Below, piece by piece: positions 55,437 through 64,000 of a stretch of DNA of 64,000 nucleotides. Position 1 is the first letter of the stretch. Every line of letters starts with the position of its first letter. This DNA is from Halarcobacter sp. GTDB lineage: Bacteria; Campylobacterota; Campylobacteria; Campylobacterales; Arcobacteraceae. The notes below the pieces were generated by a model. That model made no database searches. It had not been told where the DNA came from and saw only the letters and a program-made list of their open reading frames with translations. Location: assembly GCA_030145305.1 (NCBI GenBank), contig JAQYVX010000002.1:186001-250000 (forward strand), given 5' to 3'. A program made the position numbers and the translations under genes.

Positions 55437-57242
55437 TTAATTCATGGGAAAAGGAAACATAATAATTACAAGAGATAGCATAACTAAGGCTACTCTACTA
55501 ATATATTTCAAGTTATCATTTACCAAAGCATTTGATAAAAGAGCAAGGCCAAGAGCTATTTTAATAAATGAAATAAAAGCTAAGAGAAAGTTTTCATTAG
55601 GATAAATCAAATATTTATTTGAAATAAAAGCTAAAGGAACTATATATAAACCTATTCCTAGTTTCATTGCTTTTGAAACAACACCCAACCAATTTGTTTG
55701 TGCCATTCCTGAGGCTATAAATACTGTCCCACATACAGGAGGAGTAATTGTAGATAATAAGGCAAACCAAAAAATAAATAGATGTGCTTGAAGAGCTGAA
55801 AGCCCAAACTCTTGTAAAATAGGACCAGCAACGGAAACACAAATAATATATGCAGCAGTAGTAGGGACTTCCATTCCTAAAATCAAACAAGCAAGTGCTG
55901 TTAAAAGTAATGCTATCCAAAGATTATCACCAGCTAAAAATAAAATAGCAGAGGTAATTTTTACACCAACTCCTGTAATATTTAAAACACCAATAATAAT
56001 ACCAGCACAAATAATAACAGAAGCAATAGTAGCAATCTGTTTTGAAGCAGTAATACAAGCTTCCAAAAATCTAATAACAAAACCTTTAAAAGAAACTTTC
56101 CAATCTTGATTTACAAGTAGTAAAGATATACTTGCAAAAATAGCTATTGCTGCTGAATATTGTGGTGTTTTTCCTAGAACTAAAAGTAAATATAAAAGTA
56201 TTCCAAAAGGAATTATAAAAAATGGTGCAAGTTTTAAAACTAAGCTTGATGAGGGAATCTCATCTTCATTCATAGCAAGCAAATTATATTTTTTTGCAAA
56301 AACATTAATTCCAATCCATACAGTAAAAAAGAATAAAATTGCTGGAAATATTGCAGCACTCATAATAACAGAATAATTCACTCTTAATAATTCTGCCATA
56401 ATAAAAGCTCCTGCTCCCATAAGTGGTGGCATAATTTGTCCACCAGTTGAGGCAACCGCTTCAACAGCTGCTGCTAAACTTGGTGGATATTTTAATCTAA
56501 CCATAGTAGGAATAGTAAAAGCACCTGTTGAAGCTACATTTGCAGAAGCAGAACCAGAAATAGAACCAAAAAATCCAGAAGCTAATACAGAGACTTTAGC
56601 AGCTCCTCCTGTTAATCTTCCTGCAAGTTTTGTAGACATGGACATAAAAGCATTTCCACCTTCTCCTACTCCTACAAACGCTCCAAGGATTACAAATACC
56701 GCAACTACATTTACAGAAATACCGGTTAAGCTTCCAAATATTCCACCTTCTGCAATAACTAAGGTTCCTAAGAAACTATCCATTGGTATTTCTTGATGTC
56801 CAAAACTTCCAGGAATATAATGTCCCCATAAACCATAAGCTAAGGCAATAGCAGCTGTCATAGGAAGGGCCAATTTAACTGCTCGTCTTGCCATTTCTAA
56901 AACAGCTAAGAGCAAAGAAATAGCAACAAAATATTGTAAGTTTCCTTCTAAAGAACCATATTGATCTTCTAAATATACATGATTATTTATAATATAATAT
57001 GTAGAAAAAAGTGCAGACATTACTAATATATATCCAAAATACCTACTTAGTTTAGAACTATTTCCATCTTGTGAAAATATAAATATCCAAGGCAATACTA
57101 AAGCCAAATGAATAGGTCTACTAACTAAGTTTGGCATTAAGCCTGTAAATATTAAATAAATATGAAAAAATACAGTAATAATAGCTAGAAAAGCTACAAT
57201 CAAATATTTTTTAGAATTTAATTGTTTTTTTAACTCTGTCAT
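55437..57242 (-). CDS. TAXI-TRAP transporter fused 4TM/12TM permease
   Basis: 601 residues; fuses the small DctQ-like and large DctM-like membrane parts, as in TAXI systems. Motifs: GSISGSASANVASTGAFTIP (large subunit), PPLMGAGAFIMAE and EVPTTAAYI. 9 nt downstream of the TAXI binding protein. Substrate unknown; many members import glutamate or other dicarboxylates. Confidence 0.92.
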   Translation of the reverse strand: MTELKKQLNSKKYLIVAFLAIITVFFHIYLIFTGLMPNLVSRPIHLALVLPWIFIFSQDGNSSKLSRYFGYILVMSALFSTYYIINNHVYLEDQYGSLEGNLQYFVAISLLLAVLEMARRAVKLALPMTAAIALAYGLWGHYIPGSFGHQEIPMDSFLGTLVIAEGGIFGSLTGISVNVVAVFVILGAFVGVGEGGNAFMSMSTKLAGRLTGGAAKVSVLASGFFGSISGSASANVASTGAFTIPTMVRLKYPPSLAAAVEAVASTGGQIMPPLMGAGAFIMAELLRVNYSVIMSAAIFPAILFFFTVWIGINVFAKKYNLLAMNEDEIPSSSLVLKLAPFFIIPFGILLYLLLVLGKTPQYSAAIAIFASISLLLVNQDWKVSFKGFVIRFLEACITASKQIATIASVIICAGIIIGVLNITGVGVKITSAILFLAGDNLWIALLLTALACLILGMEVPTTAAYIICVSVAGPILQEFGLSALQAHLFIFWFALLSTITPPVCGTVFIASGMAQTNWLGVVSKAMKLGIGLYIVPLAFISNKYLIYPNENFLLAFISFIKIALGLALLSNALVNDNLKYISRVALVMLSLVIIMFPFPMN

Positions 57243-57251
57243 AAAGATAGA

Positions 57252-58202
57252 CTATTTTAAATTTTCTGGAATATCTACATTTATTTCATTATAATATTTC
57301 AAAGCACCTTTATGAAGTTTTACATTAAACATATTTAAATTTTTTGTAGTAATAGCTTTCCACCATACACTTTGTTTTTCTAAGTTTGCTTTAGATTCCC
57401 AAAATGCTTTTGTAAATTTATATGCAGTTTCTTCACTCATTGTAGTTGTAGTATAAACTCCAACAGGTAAAGTTGTTGTAGAAACATCTTCATCAACTCC
57501 CGCATAAGTATTTGCAGGAATAATCAATTTATCTCTTTTTGTTTTTGCAATTTGTTCATCACTCATAGATAAAATTTTGATTTTACTACTAGCAGCAGCT
57601 TCAATTATATTTGGAGCAGGATAAGATCCAGATGTAGCAAATCCATCTATTTGCCCATTTTTAAGAGCAGCAACTGCTCCTGAAAGTTCCGCACCTATAA
57701 GTTTTACCTGACCTTTTAAGCCAAATAATTCAATATATTTCTGAGCTTCTTTAGCCCCAAAACTTCCCTTACCTATAAGCAAAGATTTTCCTTTTAAATC
57801 AGAAAAAGTTTTTATTCCTGAATCTTGTCTAACAACCATGTGCATAGTTAAATAAGGAATAGGGAAAAGCGTTCTAATACTACTGTAGTCTTCTGCTTTA
57901 TCTCTTTTAAACATAGCTTTTTGTCCAAGAGCAAGTTTTACTAAAATAGGAGGTGAAGTGAAAACGTAATTACCTTTTCTTTTTCTAACCTCTTTTACAT
58001 TTTGTACAGAACCTTGACTCTCTTCTATAGTAATATTAATTTCATTATTACTTTTTTTAGCAATATTCTCACCCACCTGTACTGCCATTTGATAATAAGA
58101 TGATGACGATTTTGCAGATTTATAAGTGATTCTCTCACTTGCATTTAAATTTAAACTCAAGGCAGCAATAGTACCTACAATAAGAATATTACGTAATTTC
58201 AT
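57252..58202 (-). CDS. TAXI family TRAP substrate-binding protein
   Basis: 316 residues, signal peptide (1-21). TAXI features: SSSSYYQMAVQVGENIAKK, the SLLIGKGSFG segment and ALKNGQIDGFATSG. First gene of a two-gene transporter operon with the fused permease. Confidence 0.9.
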   Translation of the reverse strand: MKLRNILIVGTIAALSLNLNASERITYKSAKSSSSYYQMAVQVGENIAKKSNNEINITIEESQGSVQNVKEVRKRKGNYVFTSPPILVKLALGQKAMFKRDKAEDYSSIRTLFPIPYLTMHMVVRQDSGIKTFSDLKGKSLLIGKGSFGAKEAQKYIELFGLKGQVKLIGAELSGAVAALKNGQIDGFATSGSYPAPNIIEAAASSKIKILSMSDEQIAKTKRDKLIIPANTYAGVDEDVSTTTLPVGVYTTTTMSEETAYKFTKAFWESKANLEKQSVWWKAITTKNLNMFNVKLHKGALKYYNEINVDIPENLK

Positions 58203-58267
58203 TTTTTCTCTCCAAAGATTAAGTTAGTAAATTATAACAAGAAAAAATTTATCTTTAATAAAAAAGC

Positions 58268-58747
58268 TTAACTCTTCGCAAAATTAGTTAATCTATCACC
58301 TTCAAGTCTATATCCAATCCATTCATCTTGAGAAACAGCACCAATACTTTCATAGAAATCTCTTGATGGAGTATTCCAATCTAAACAAGACCATTCAAAA
58401 CGTCCGCAATCCTCAGACAAAGCTTTATTTGCAAGATGTTTAAGTAGAGCTTTTCCAGCTCCTTGTCCTCTTTTAGATTCAGTTACATATAAATCTTCAA
58501 GATAGATACCATTTTTCCCAAGCCAACTTGAATAATTATAAAAATAAATGGCATGACCTATTGCGTTTCCCTCTTCTTCACATATCAATGCTTTTACTGT
58601 AGAGTTTTCCCCAAATATCATCTCACGTGTTTCTTCTAGGTTTGTTTTAACTGCATCTGGTTCTTTTTCATAAATAGCAAGTTCTATAATAAAATCTAGT
58701 ATTGTTTGAGTATCAGATGCTTTTGCATCTCTTATTGTTATTGACAT
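58268..58747 (-). CDS. GNAT family N-acetyltransferase
   Basis: 159 residues from the ATG at 58747 (AAGGA 7 nt upstream; the longer reading at 58780 lacks a signal). Acetyl-CoA binding motif in LYVTESKRGQGAGKALLKHL, then DWNTPSRDFYESIGA. Resembles diamine/thialysine acetyltransferases (SSAT-like). Substrate inferred as polyamine-like at best. Confidence 0.88.
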   Translation of the reverse strand: MSITIRDAKASDTQTILDFIIELAIYEKEPDAVKTNLEETREMIFGENSTVKALICEEEGNAIGHAIYFYNYSSWLGKNGIYLEDLYVTESKRGQGAGKALLKHLANKALSEDCGRFEWSCLDWNTPSRDFYESIGAVSQDEWIGYRLEGDRLTNFAKS

Positions 58748-58813
58748 ATATATCCTTTTTATAAAAGAGAAATATAACAAGATAGACTTAATTTTTTATA
58801 AATAGATTCTTTA

Positions 58814-59638
58814 TTAGCTTAGTTTCATATTTCTTAAATAATTTTCAATCATAGGAATATAATCTTTTCTGCAAATAAGATAAGTATCTAAATTAAAATC
58901 CATTTTTGTAATCTTAAGTTTATCTGCATATTCAAACTTTTCAATAATCTCTCTTGAAAATAATGCTACTCCATACCCTGCTTTTACACAAGCTAAAATC
59001 AGTTCATAATTTTCTAAATTTACTTTTTTATATATGTTTTCTTTTTTTTGTTCACTTAAATATTCTTCTAAAAATATACGATTTAGACAGCCATTTTTAT
59101 ATGCGAAGATGGTATTTTCGGGAACTTTATCTTTTGCTTCAACTAAAACAATATCTTCTTTGATTACATTTAAAACTTCTAAATCTTTGTGATTAGGATT
59201 TCCATTTACAAAAGCAATATCAAGTTTATAATTAAGCAATTGATCAATAAGATTTAAACTACTATCAACTACAAATTCTAGTTTCATATCTTCATAATCT
59301 TTGTTTATTTTTTTTATAAACTTTGTTAATCTAATTGTAGTATTTGACTGAGTTGAACCAATTTTCAAAAGCGTTTGATAATCAATATTTCTCATTTTTA
59401 ATGTTGCTTCTTCAACTTTTTTTACTATATCAACTGCATAAGGGTAAAGTTTTTCTCCTGCTACAGTTAATATCACTCCTCTATTTGTCCTATGAAATAA
59501 ATCATAGCCTAAACTCTTTTCAAGTTGTTTTATTCTTAAAGTTACATTTGATTGAGTAAAATTTAACTGCTTGGCACCTAAAGATATACTTTTTGTATTT
59601 GCTACGTTGATAAAAACTTTTAATAAATTTAAATCCAT
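58814..59638 (-). CDS. LysR family transcriptional regulator
   Basis: 274 residues with the N-terminal winged helix (LNLLKVFINVANTKSISLGA, then KQLNFTQSNVTLRIKQLEKS) and a truncated-looking effector domain. 11 nt downstream of the TauE/SafE gene, so may regulate it. Confidence 0.93.
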   Translation of the reverse strand: MDLNLLKVFINVANTKSISLGAKQLNFTQSNVTLRIKQLEKSLGYDLFHRTNRGVILTVAGEKLYPYAVDIVKKVEEATLKMRNIDYQTLLKIGSTQSNTTIRLTKFIKKINKDYEDMKLEFVVDSSLNLIDQLLNYKLDIAFVNGNPNHKDLEVLNVIKEDIVLVEAKDKVPENTIFAYKNGCLNRIFLEEYLSEQKKENIYKKVNLENYELILACVKAGYGVALFSREIIEKFEYADKLKITKMDFNLDTYLICRKDYIPMIENYLRNMKLS

Positions 59639-59649
59639 TTTTTCCCTTT

Positions 59650-60393
59650 TTAAGAGTTTAGTGTTTGATAAACTAAGATTAATGCAATAAAAAACAATAA
59701 TACTTTTAAAATTTTAGTATACAATTTTGAATCTATTCTTTTTTTGATTTTTGTTCCAAAAAACATACCTAAACAAACTACTATAATACTTATCATAGAT
59801 ATATTAAAAGTATCAGCTGTAAATCTATCAAAATATAAAAATACAGATACCTGCCCTATTTTTGTAAATAAGAAACATAAGTTTGATAATTGAATAGTAT
59901 CTTTTCTTGTATATTTTAATTCCAAAGTATACATAATCATCAAAGGAGCTACAATATTTGTAAGCCCTGATACAATACCACCAAATATTCCTAAACTATA
60001 TGTTGAGACTCTTGGATAAGTTGATATAAAAGTAGCTTTTATATTTATTACAGATTGAAGAAGATATATGAAAATAATAAATGCTAATAAAAGTTTAAAA
60101 TAATCAGAATTGGCATAAATAAGTAAAGCTGTACCCAAGGCACTTCCAATTATCATAAGTAAAATTATGAACCAAAATTTTCTTAATGCTTCAAAAAACT
60201 TACCTTCACTTAAAATACTTATAATATTTACAACCATAGTTGGAAGTAATACACAAATAATAGTAGTTTCTATATCAGTAAATAAAGCAACTAAAGGTGT
60301 AGAAATCATGCCAAAACCAAAGCCAATACTTCCATGAACAATAGAAGACCAAAAAACAATAATGAGAAAAATGAGAATAAAATTCATTTCCAT
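59650..60393 (-). CDS. TauE/SafE (TSUP) family transporter
   Basis: 247 residues from the ATG at 60393 (AAGGA 7 nt upstream). Eight TM helices with SIVHGSIGFGFGMISTPLVALF (family repeat 1) and GIFGGIVSGLTNIVAPLMIMY (repeat 2). Exports or imports sulfonates or sulfite; substrate unknown. Upstream partner of the LysR gene. Confidence 0.9.
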   Translation of the reverse strand: MEMNFILIFLIIVFWSSIVHGSIGFGFGMISTPLVALFTDIETTIICVLLPTMVVNIISILSEGKFFEALRKFWFIILLMIIGSALGTALLIYANSDYFKLLLAFIIFIYLLQSVINIKATFISTYPRVSTYSLGIFGGIVSGLTNIVAPLMIMYTLELKYTRKDTIQLSNLCFLFTKIGQVSVFLYFDRFTADTFNISMISIIVVCLGMFFGTKIKKRIDSKLYTKILKVLLFFIALILVYQTLNS

Positions 60394-60577
60394 ATGAGTA
60401 TCCTTAATATTACATATAATTATCAGTAATACCAAAAAGCATTACTAAAGATTATATCAGAAAATGTTAAAAACTATATAAAATACAAGATGACTACGTT
60501 TTTATTTAATAAAAAAGATAATTAAGATAGCATACTTTTAGTTCCTATATGAAAGAAATACATTCAAAGGTAATAAT

Positions 60578-60814
60578 ATGAAAAGAATTTTAATTTCTAT
60601 GATGATAATAAGTAGTTTCTTATTTGCAGCACCTGTTAATCAATGTAAAGAAACAAAGTTAACAGAAACAACAAGTATTCTTTCTTGCCCAAGTGGTGAT
60701 TATGAAGCAACTTTCAAATTAAACTTAGGAAAAAGAGATATGAGTGAAGAACCTAAGTTAAAGTTACTTGGTAAAAGAGAACCTAATATTATAAATAACT
60801 ATAATCGAAACTAA
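60578..60814 (+). CDS. Small exported protein, unknown
   Basis: 78 residues: signal peptide (1-18), two cysteines (NQCKET and LSCPSG) that could form a disulfide, and a Lys/Arg-rich tail. AAAGG precedes the ATG. No family recognised. Confidence 0.6.
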   Translation: MKRILISMMIISSFLFAAPVNQCKETKLTETTSILSCPSGDYEATFKLNLGKRDMSEEPKLKLLGKREPNIINNYNRN

Positions 60815-60943
60815 GTTTTGGTTAGTTTAGTATTTAAATAGTCCGTTAAGAATCAAAAACTATTAATCAGTATACTATAACTTTAGATGGAAAAATTTTC
60901 CATACTTATGAATTAAGGTAAATAATACCTATAAGGGTATCAT

Positions 60944-61963
60944 TTACCTACTATTGATATTCCATTTCCCTTTTTCATCTCTTTTGTAAATACTTCCATC
61001 TTTTAAATCAACTGTAAAGGTGATAATTAAATCATCTTTTGTATTAATAGAATTATATTTTATATTTAAAATATTATCTTTATTAAAACTTCCTAATTCA
61101 ATTTTTAATTCTTCGGTAAACTTATCAATTAAATTTATATTTATATTACATCCAATATGAACAGAAGAAGCTATCATTAATTTGAAATTATGATATGTCG
61201 AATAGTCTATTATTTTTTTGTTATAAAATATTTTTGCAATAGGAGCATATCTACCAAGGTCATCTCTTAATATTTCTAGATCGTAACCAGCATTTAGTGC
61301 TTTATTAATCAATACAATCATACTTTGAAACTTAAAAGCAAATAATATACACTTATACTTATTATCATCTAACTTTGATAAGTCTATATTTGAACCTATA
61401 AAAATATTAAGTTCTCTTTCAATTGTTTCTAATGAAATCAGTATATTCTCAATCTTTTTTTCTAAATGATTTAATTGTATTGCATTAAATTGTTGTTGCT
61501 GTTCTTTTATTAATAATTTTAAATTAGCATCATTGGCTTTTTTATGTTCTTTATTTTGAATTTTCAATTCATTTATTTGTGAGCGTGAACTCCAAAACAT
61601 CGACAAAACACTTAATGCTGTTAGAAAAGCTATAATTACTGTAGCAATATCAGATGGAGACCATCTGTTTTGATTAAGAACATTATTTTTATTTAATAAA
61701 TTAACTTCAGATAAAAAAATAGTTGACTTTTCTTTTAGAAAGTCTAATATCTCTTTGTTTAAAATAGTGGAATCATTATTTTTTTCTATTTTTTTTTCTA
61801 TTTTCCTAATATCCTCTTTTAAAGTATTTATCTCCTTATCTTTTTTCACTTTTTCTATTTCTACATAAATATCTGTTATTTGATTATGTATATCATGGGA
61901 TTCAGCAAAAAGATTTAAAGTTATAAAAATAGTAAATGAAAGTATAAAAAGTTTTTTAATCAT
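60944..61963 (-). CDS. Membrane protein with coiled coil, unknown
   Basis: 339 residues: signal-like segment (1-20), coiled-coil region (about 30-85, with EKVKKDKEINTLKED), TM helix (about 105-125, DIATVIIAFLTALSVLSMFW), a second coiled coil, and a globular C-terminus. No family recognised; the layout resembles membrane-linked defence or stress proteins, but that is only an analogy. Confidence 0.6.
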   Translation of the reverse strand: MIKKLFILSFTIFITLNLFAESHDIHNQITDIYVEIEKVKKDKEINTLKEDIRKIEKKIEKNNDSTILNKEILDFLKEKSTIFLSEVNLLNKNNVLNQNRWSPSDIATVIIAFLTALSVLSMFWSSRSQINELKIQNKEHKKANDANLKLLIKEQQQQFNAIQLNHLEKKIENILISLETIERELNIFIGSNIDLSKLDDNKYKCILFAFKFQSMIVLINKALNAGYDLEILRDDLGRYAPIAKIFYNKKIIDYSTYHNFKLMIASSVHIGCNININLIDKFTEELKIELGSFNKDNILNIKYNSINTKDDLIITFTVDLKDGSIYKRDEKGKWNINSR

Positions 61964-62035
61964 ATTATTCCAATAAATAATTTTTTATTATTGTATTACG
62001 TAAGTCCTAGAAAAGTAATTAAATAAATAACTAGT

Positions 62036-62141
62036 TGTATGTAGATTCAAGGCGCTAATATTTTTTATTGATTGAGCCTACAATAAGTAGGTGATTGAAA
62101 GAAAAACTATTTGCAACGCAAAAGATGCGTGCAAATAGTTG
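62036..62141 (-). terminator. htpG terminator region with stacked hairpins
   Basis: The hairpin AACTATTTGC-A-ACGC (62105-62119) / GCGT-GCAAATAGTT (62127-62140) is a 14-bp stem with one bulge, followed on the minus strand by a T-run; it ends htpG. Beyond it lie CCTAC/GTAGG arms (62077-62091) and TGTAG/CTACA arms. The block is less AT-rich than its surroundings. Confidence 0.65.
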
Positions 62142-62149
62142 ATTTATTT

Positions 62150-64000
62150 TTAAAGAGCTTTTGCTGTAATTCTATTTAATCTTTGTGCAAAGGCTACTGC
62201 ATCAGTAATTTCCATACCTTCTGATAGTTTTGCTTGGTCTAATAATACCCATGAAACATCTTGAACTAAAGAATCATTAGCTAACCCATTTAATTTAGTA
62301 ACAATTTCATGCTCTGGATTGATTTCTAAGATTGGAGCAGTTTCTGGCATTGCTTGTCCCATTGCTCTCATCATTTGAGCCATTTGAGCCATTTGTGCAT
62401 CACCTGAGTCTTTAACAACACAAGATGGAGATTCAGATAATCTAGTTGTAACTCTTACATCTGAAACAGCTTCACCTAAAATATCTTTAATTTTTTTAGT
62501 GATGTCTTCAAATTTCTCTTCAACTTCTTTTTTCTCTTCTTCTGTTTGTTCAACTTTTGGAGCTTCACAAGAAGTAATATCTTTGAATTCCCATTCTTGG
62601 TATGCACCATACATTGGAGTAATAATTTCATCAATTTCTTTATCATCTAAGATAAGAACTTCAATATCATTTTTCTTATAAGCTTCTAATAATGGAGAGT
62701 TTCTAAGAACATTTTCATTTTCACCTACAATATAGTAGATTGCTTTTTGTTCAGAATCTGCTGCTTCTTTATAAGCTGCAAGTGAAGTCATTTTTCCACT
62801 CTCTGCTTTTGAAGACTTGAATCTGATTAGTTCTAAGATTGCTTCTTTATTTGTAAAGTCTTGGTAAGCACCTTCTTTTAAAGGTCTGTTGTATTGTTCA
62901 ATAAAAGTAGCATATTTTTCTTCATCTTTAGACATTTTTTTGATTTCAGATAAAATCTTTTTAACAGAACCTTGTTTGATATTTGCCATTACTCTGTTTT
63001 CTTGTAAGATTTCTCTTGAAACATTTAATGGTAAATCTTCAGAATCAATAATACCTCTTACAAATCTTAAGTAAGTTGGTAATAATTCTTTTTCAGAATC
63101 TGTAATAAATACTCTTTTTACATAAAGCTTAACACCTGGTTGGTAATCAGCTCTATACATATCCATTGGAGCAATTGCAGGGATATAGAAAAGAGTTGTA
63201 TATTCATTTACACCTTCAGCTTTTGTATGAATAACAGCCATTGGATCTTGTGAATCATGAGAAATTGATTTATAGAAATCATTATACTCTTCTGCTTTTA
63301 ACTTAGATTTTGCTTGCATCCATAAAGCTGTTGCCTCATTGATTTTTTCATTTCTTTTTTCAATTGTTTTTTTAGCTTCTTTTCCAGCTTTTGTATCTTC
63401 TTCACTTAACTCTTCAGTTACTTCTTCTGAGTAGTTTAAGAAAATAGGATATGCAATATGATTAGAGTATTTTCCAACTATTGTTTTAATTCTTTCTTTA
63501 ACTGCAAATTCATCTGCTTCTTCATCTTTTAATTTGATGTAAATAACAGTTCCAGAAGACTCTTTTGTAACTTCTGTTAAATCAAATTCACCTGTACCAT
63601 CACTTGACCATTTGTAAGCAACTTCTTCACCTGCTTTTTTAGAAATAACATCTACATGAGAAGCTACCATAAATACAGAGTAAAAACCAACTCCAAATTG
63701 ACCAATAAGATTTGAATCTTTTTTAGCATCACCTGTCATTGCTTCAACAAATGATTTAGTTCCTGATTTTGCAATTGTACCAATAGAAGCAATTAAATCT
63801 TCTCCATTCATACCAATACCATTATCAACAATTGTTAAAGATTTATCTGCTTCGTCAAAAGAGATATTAACTTCACCTTTCCAATCTTCAGGAAGTGCTG
63901 CTTTAATTTTTTCATCTGTAAGTTTTAAATAATTTAATTTATCAATTGCATCACTAGCATTTGATACAAGCTCTCTTATAAAAATCTCTTTATTAGAGTA
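62150..64000 (-). CDS. htpG: Chaperone HtpG (Hsp90), 5' end beyond window
   Basis: 617 codons present; the open frame runs off the right edge, so the start is missing. The window's first residues include IFIRELVSNASDAIDKL, the ATP-binding Glu/Asn/Asp helix, then DNGIGMNGEDL and GQFGVGFYS. The middle domain and C-terminal dimerisation region follow. The ATP-dependent chaperone folds client proteins under stress. Followed by a hairpin terminator. Confidence 0.97.
   Translation of the reverse strand, partial: YSNKEIFIRELVSNASDAIDKLNYLKLTDEKIKAALPEDWKGEVNISFDEADKSLTIVDNGIGMNGEDLIASIGTIAKSGTKSFVEAMTGDAKKDSNLIGQFGVGFYSVFMVASHVDVISKKAGEEVAYKWSSDGTGEFDLTEVTKESSGTVIYIKLKDEEADEFAVKERIKTIVGKYSNHIAYPIFLNYSEEVTEELSEEDTKAGKEAKKTIEKRNEKINEATALWMQAKSKLKAEEYNDFYKSISHDSQDPMAVIHTKAEGVNEYTTLFYIPAIAPMDMYRADYQPGVKLYVKRVFITDSEKELLPTYLRFVRGIIDSEDLPLNVSREILQENRVMANIKQGSVKKILSEIKKMSKDEEKYATFIEQYNRPLKEGAYQDFTNKEAILELIRFKSSKAESGKMTSLAAYKEAADSEQKAIYYIVGENENVLRNSPLLEAYKKNDIEVLILDDKEIDEIITPMYGAYQEWEFKDITSCEAPKVEQTEEEKKEVEEKFEDITKKIKDILGEAVSDVRVTTRLSESPSCVVKDSGDAQMAQMAQMMRAMGQAMPETAPILEINPEHEIVTKLNGLANDSLVQDVSWVLLDQAKLSEGMEITDAVAFAQRLNRITAKAL

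Noticed and set aside
1-64000. CRISPR array or rRNA genes
   Set aside because: No regularly spaced direct repeats and no rRNA-like segments were seen.

Overview
The window is strongly AT-rich and tightly packed, and its gene content points to a Campylobacterota member, most likely Arcobacteraceae (an Arcobacter relative). Indicators are a HydABC-type Tat-exported [NiFe] hydrogenase, AcnB, an MlaA/MlaC/RND cluster arranged as in Campylobacter, AcnB-type TCA chemistry, many TRAP transporters and a large chemoreceptor. The species assignment is inference from family resemblance; no rRNA or tRNA gene was found.

Layout. 1-7055: hydrogenase region. It holds the start of the large subunit hydB, the Tat small subunit hydA, a HydE-like accessory protein, and a second cytoplasmic group-2-type hydrogenase (HupU/HupV-like). 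The two group-2 genes are separated by a convergent LapG-like protease gene. A TetR regulator overlaps the small-subunit gene. Near-identical palindromes lie upstream of tetR and of hydA. 7208-17226: acnB, a YiiD-type thioesterase, a DUF3108 protein, a YebC regulator, an M23 peptidase and the mlaA-mlaC-RND lipid transport operon. 17338-26292: small metabolic and envelope genes, including a protein with an internally duplicated Cys motif, a HAD phosphatase, an aminotransferase, a ferritin-like protein, TlpA, DsbB, MltB and a methyltransferase.

26344-33488 is an integrated mobilizable element. It has a tyrosine integrase at the left end, three small unknown genes, a DarT-NADAR ADP-ribosylation toxin-antitoxin pair, a divergent MobV-like relaxase with two small downstream genes, a hairpin-rich intergenic region and a tiny HUH-like protein at the right end. 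An imperfect 23-bp direct repeat lies at both ends.

33539-46668: zinc-ribbon protein, parvulin, a DEAD-box helicase with no standard start codon, DedA, an EAL plus degenerate GGDEF pair, and a locus that reads as a complete 5-oxoproline (pyroglutamate) module: sensor kinase, response regulator, TRAP transporter DctPQM and 5-oxoprolinase PxpABC. 46832-64000: LOG-family protein, DUF4197 protein, a pair of paralogous unknown proteins, a chemoreceptor, YitT, a His-rich NifX-like protein, a TAXI-TRAP transporter, GNAT, LysR and TauE/SafE genes, small exported proteins and the 3' part of htpG.
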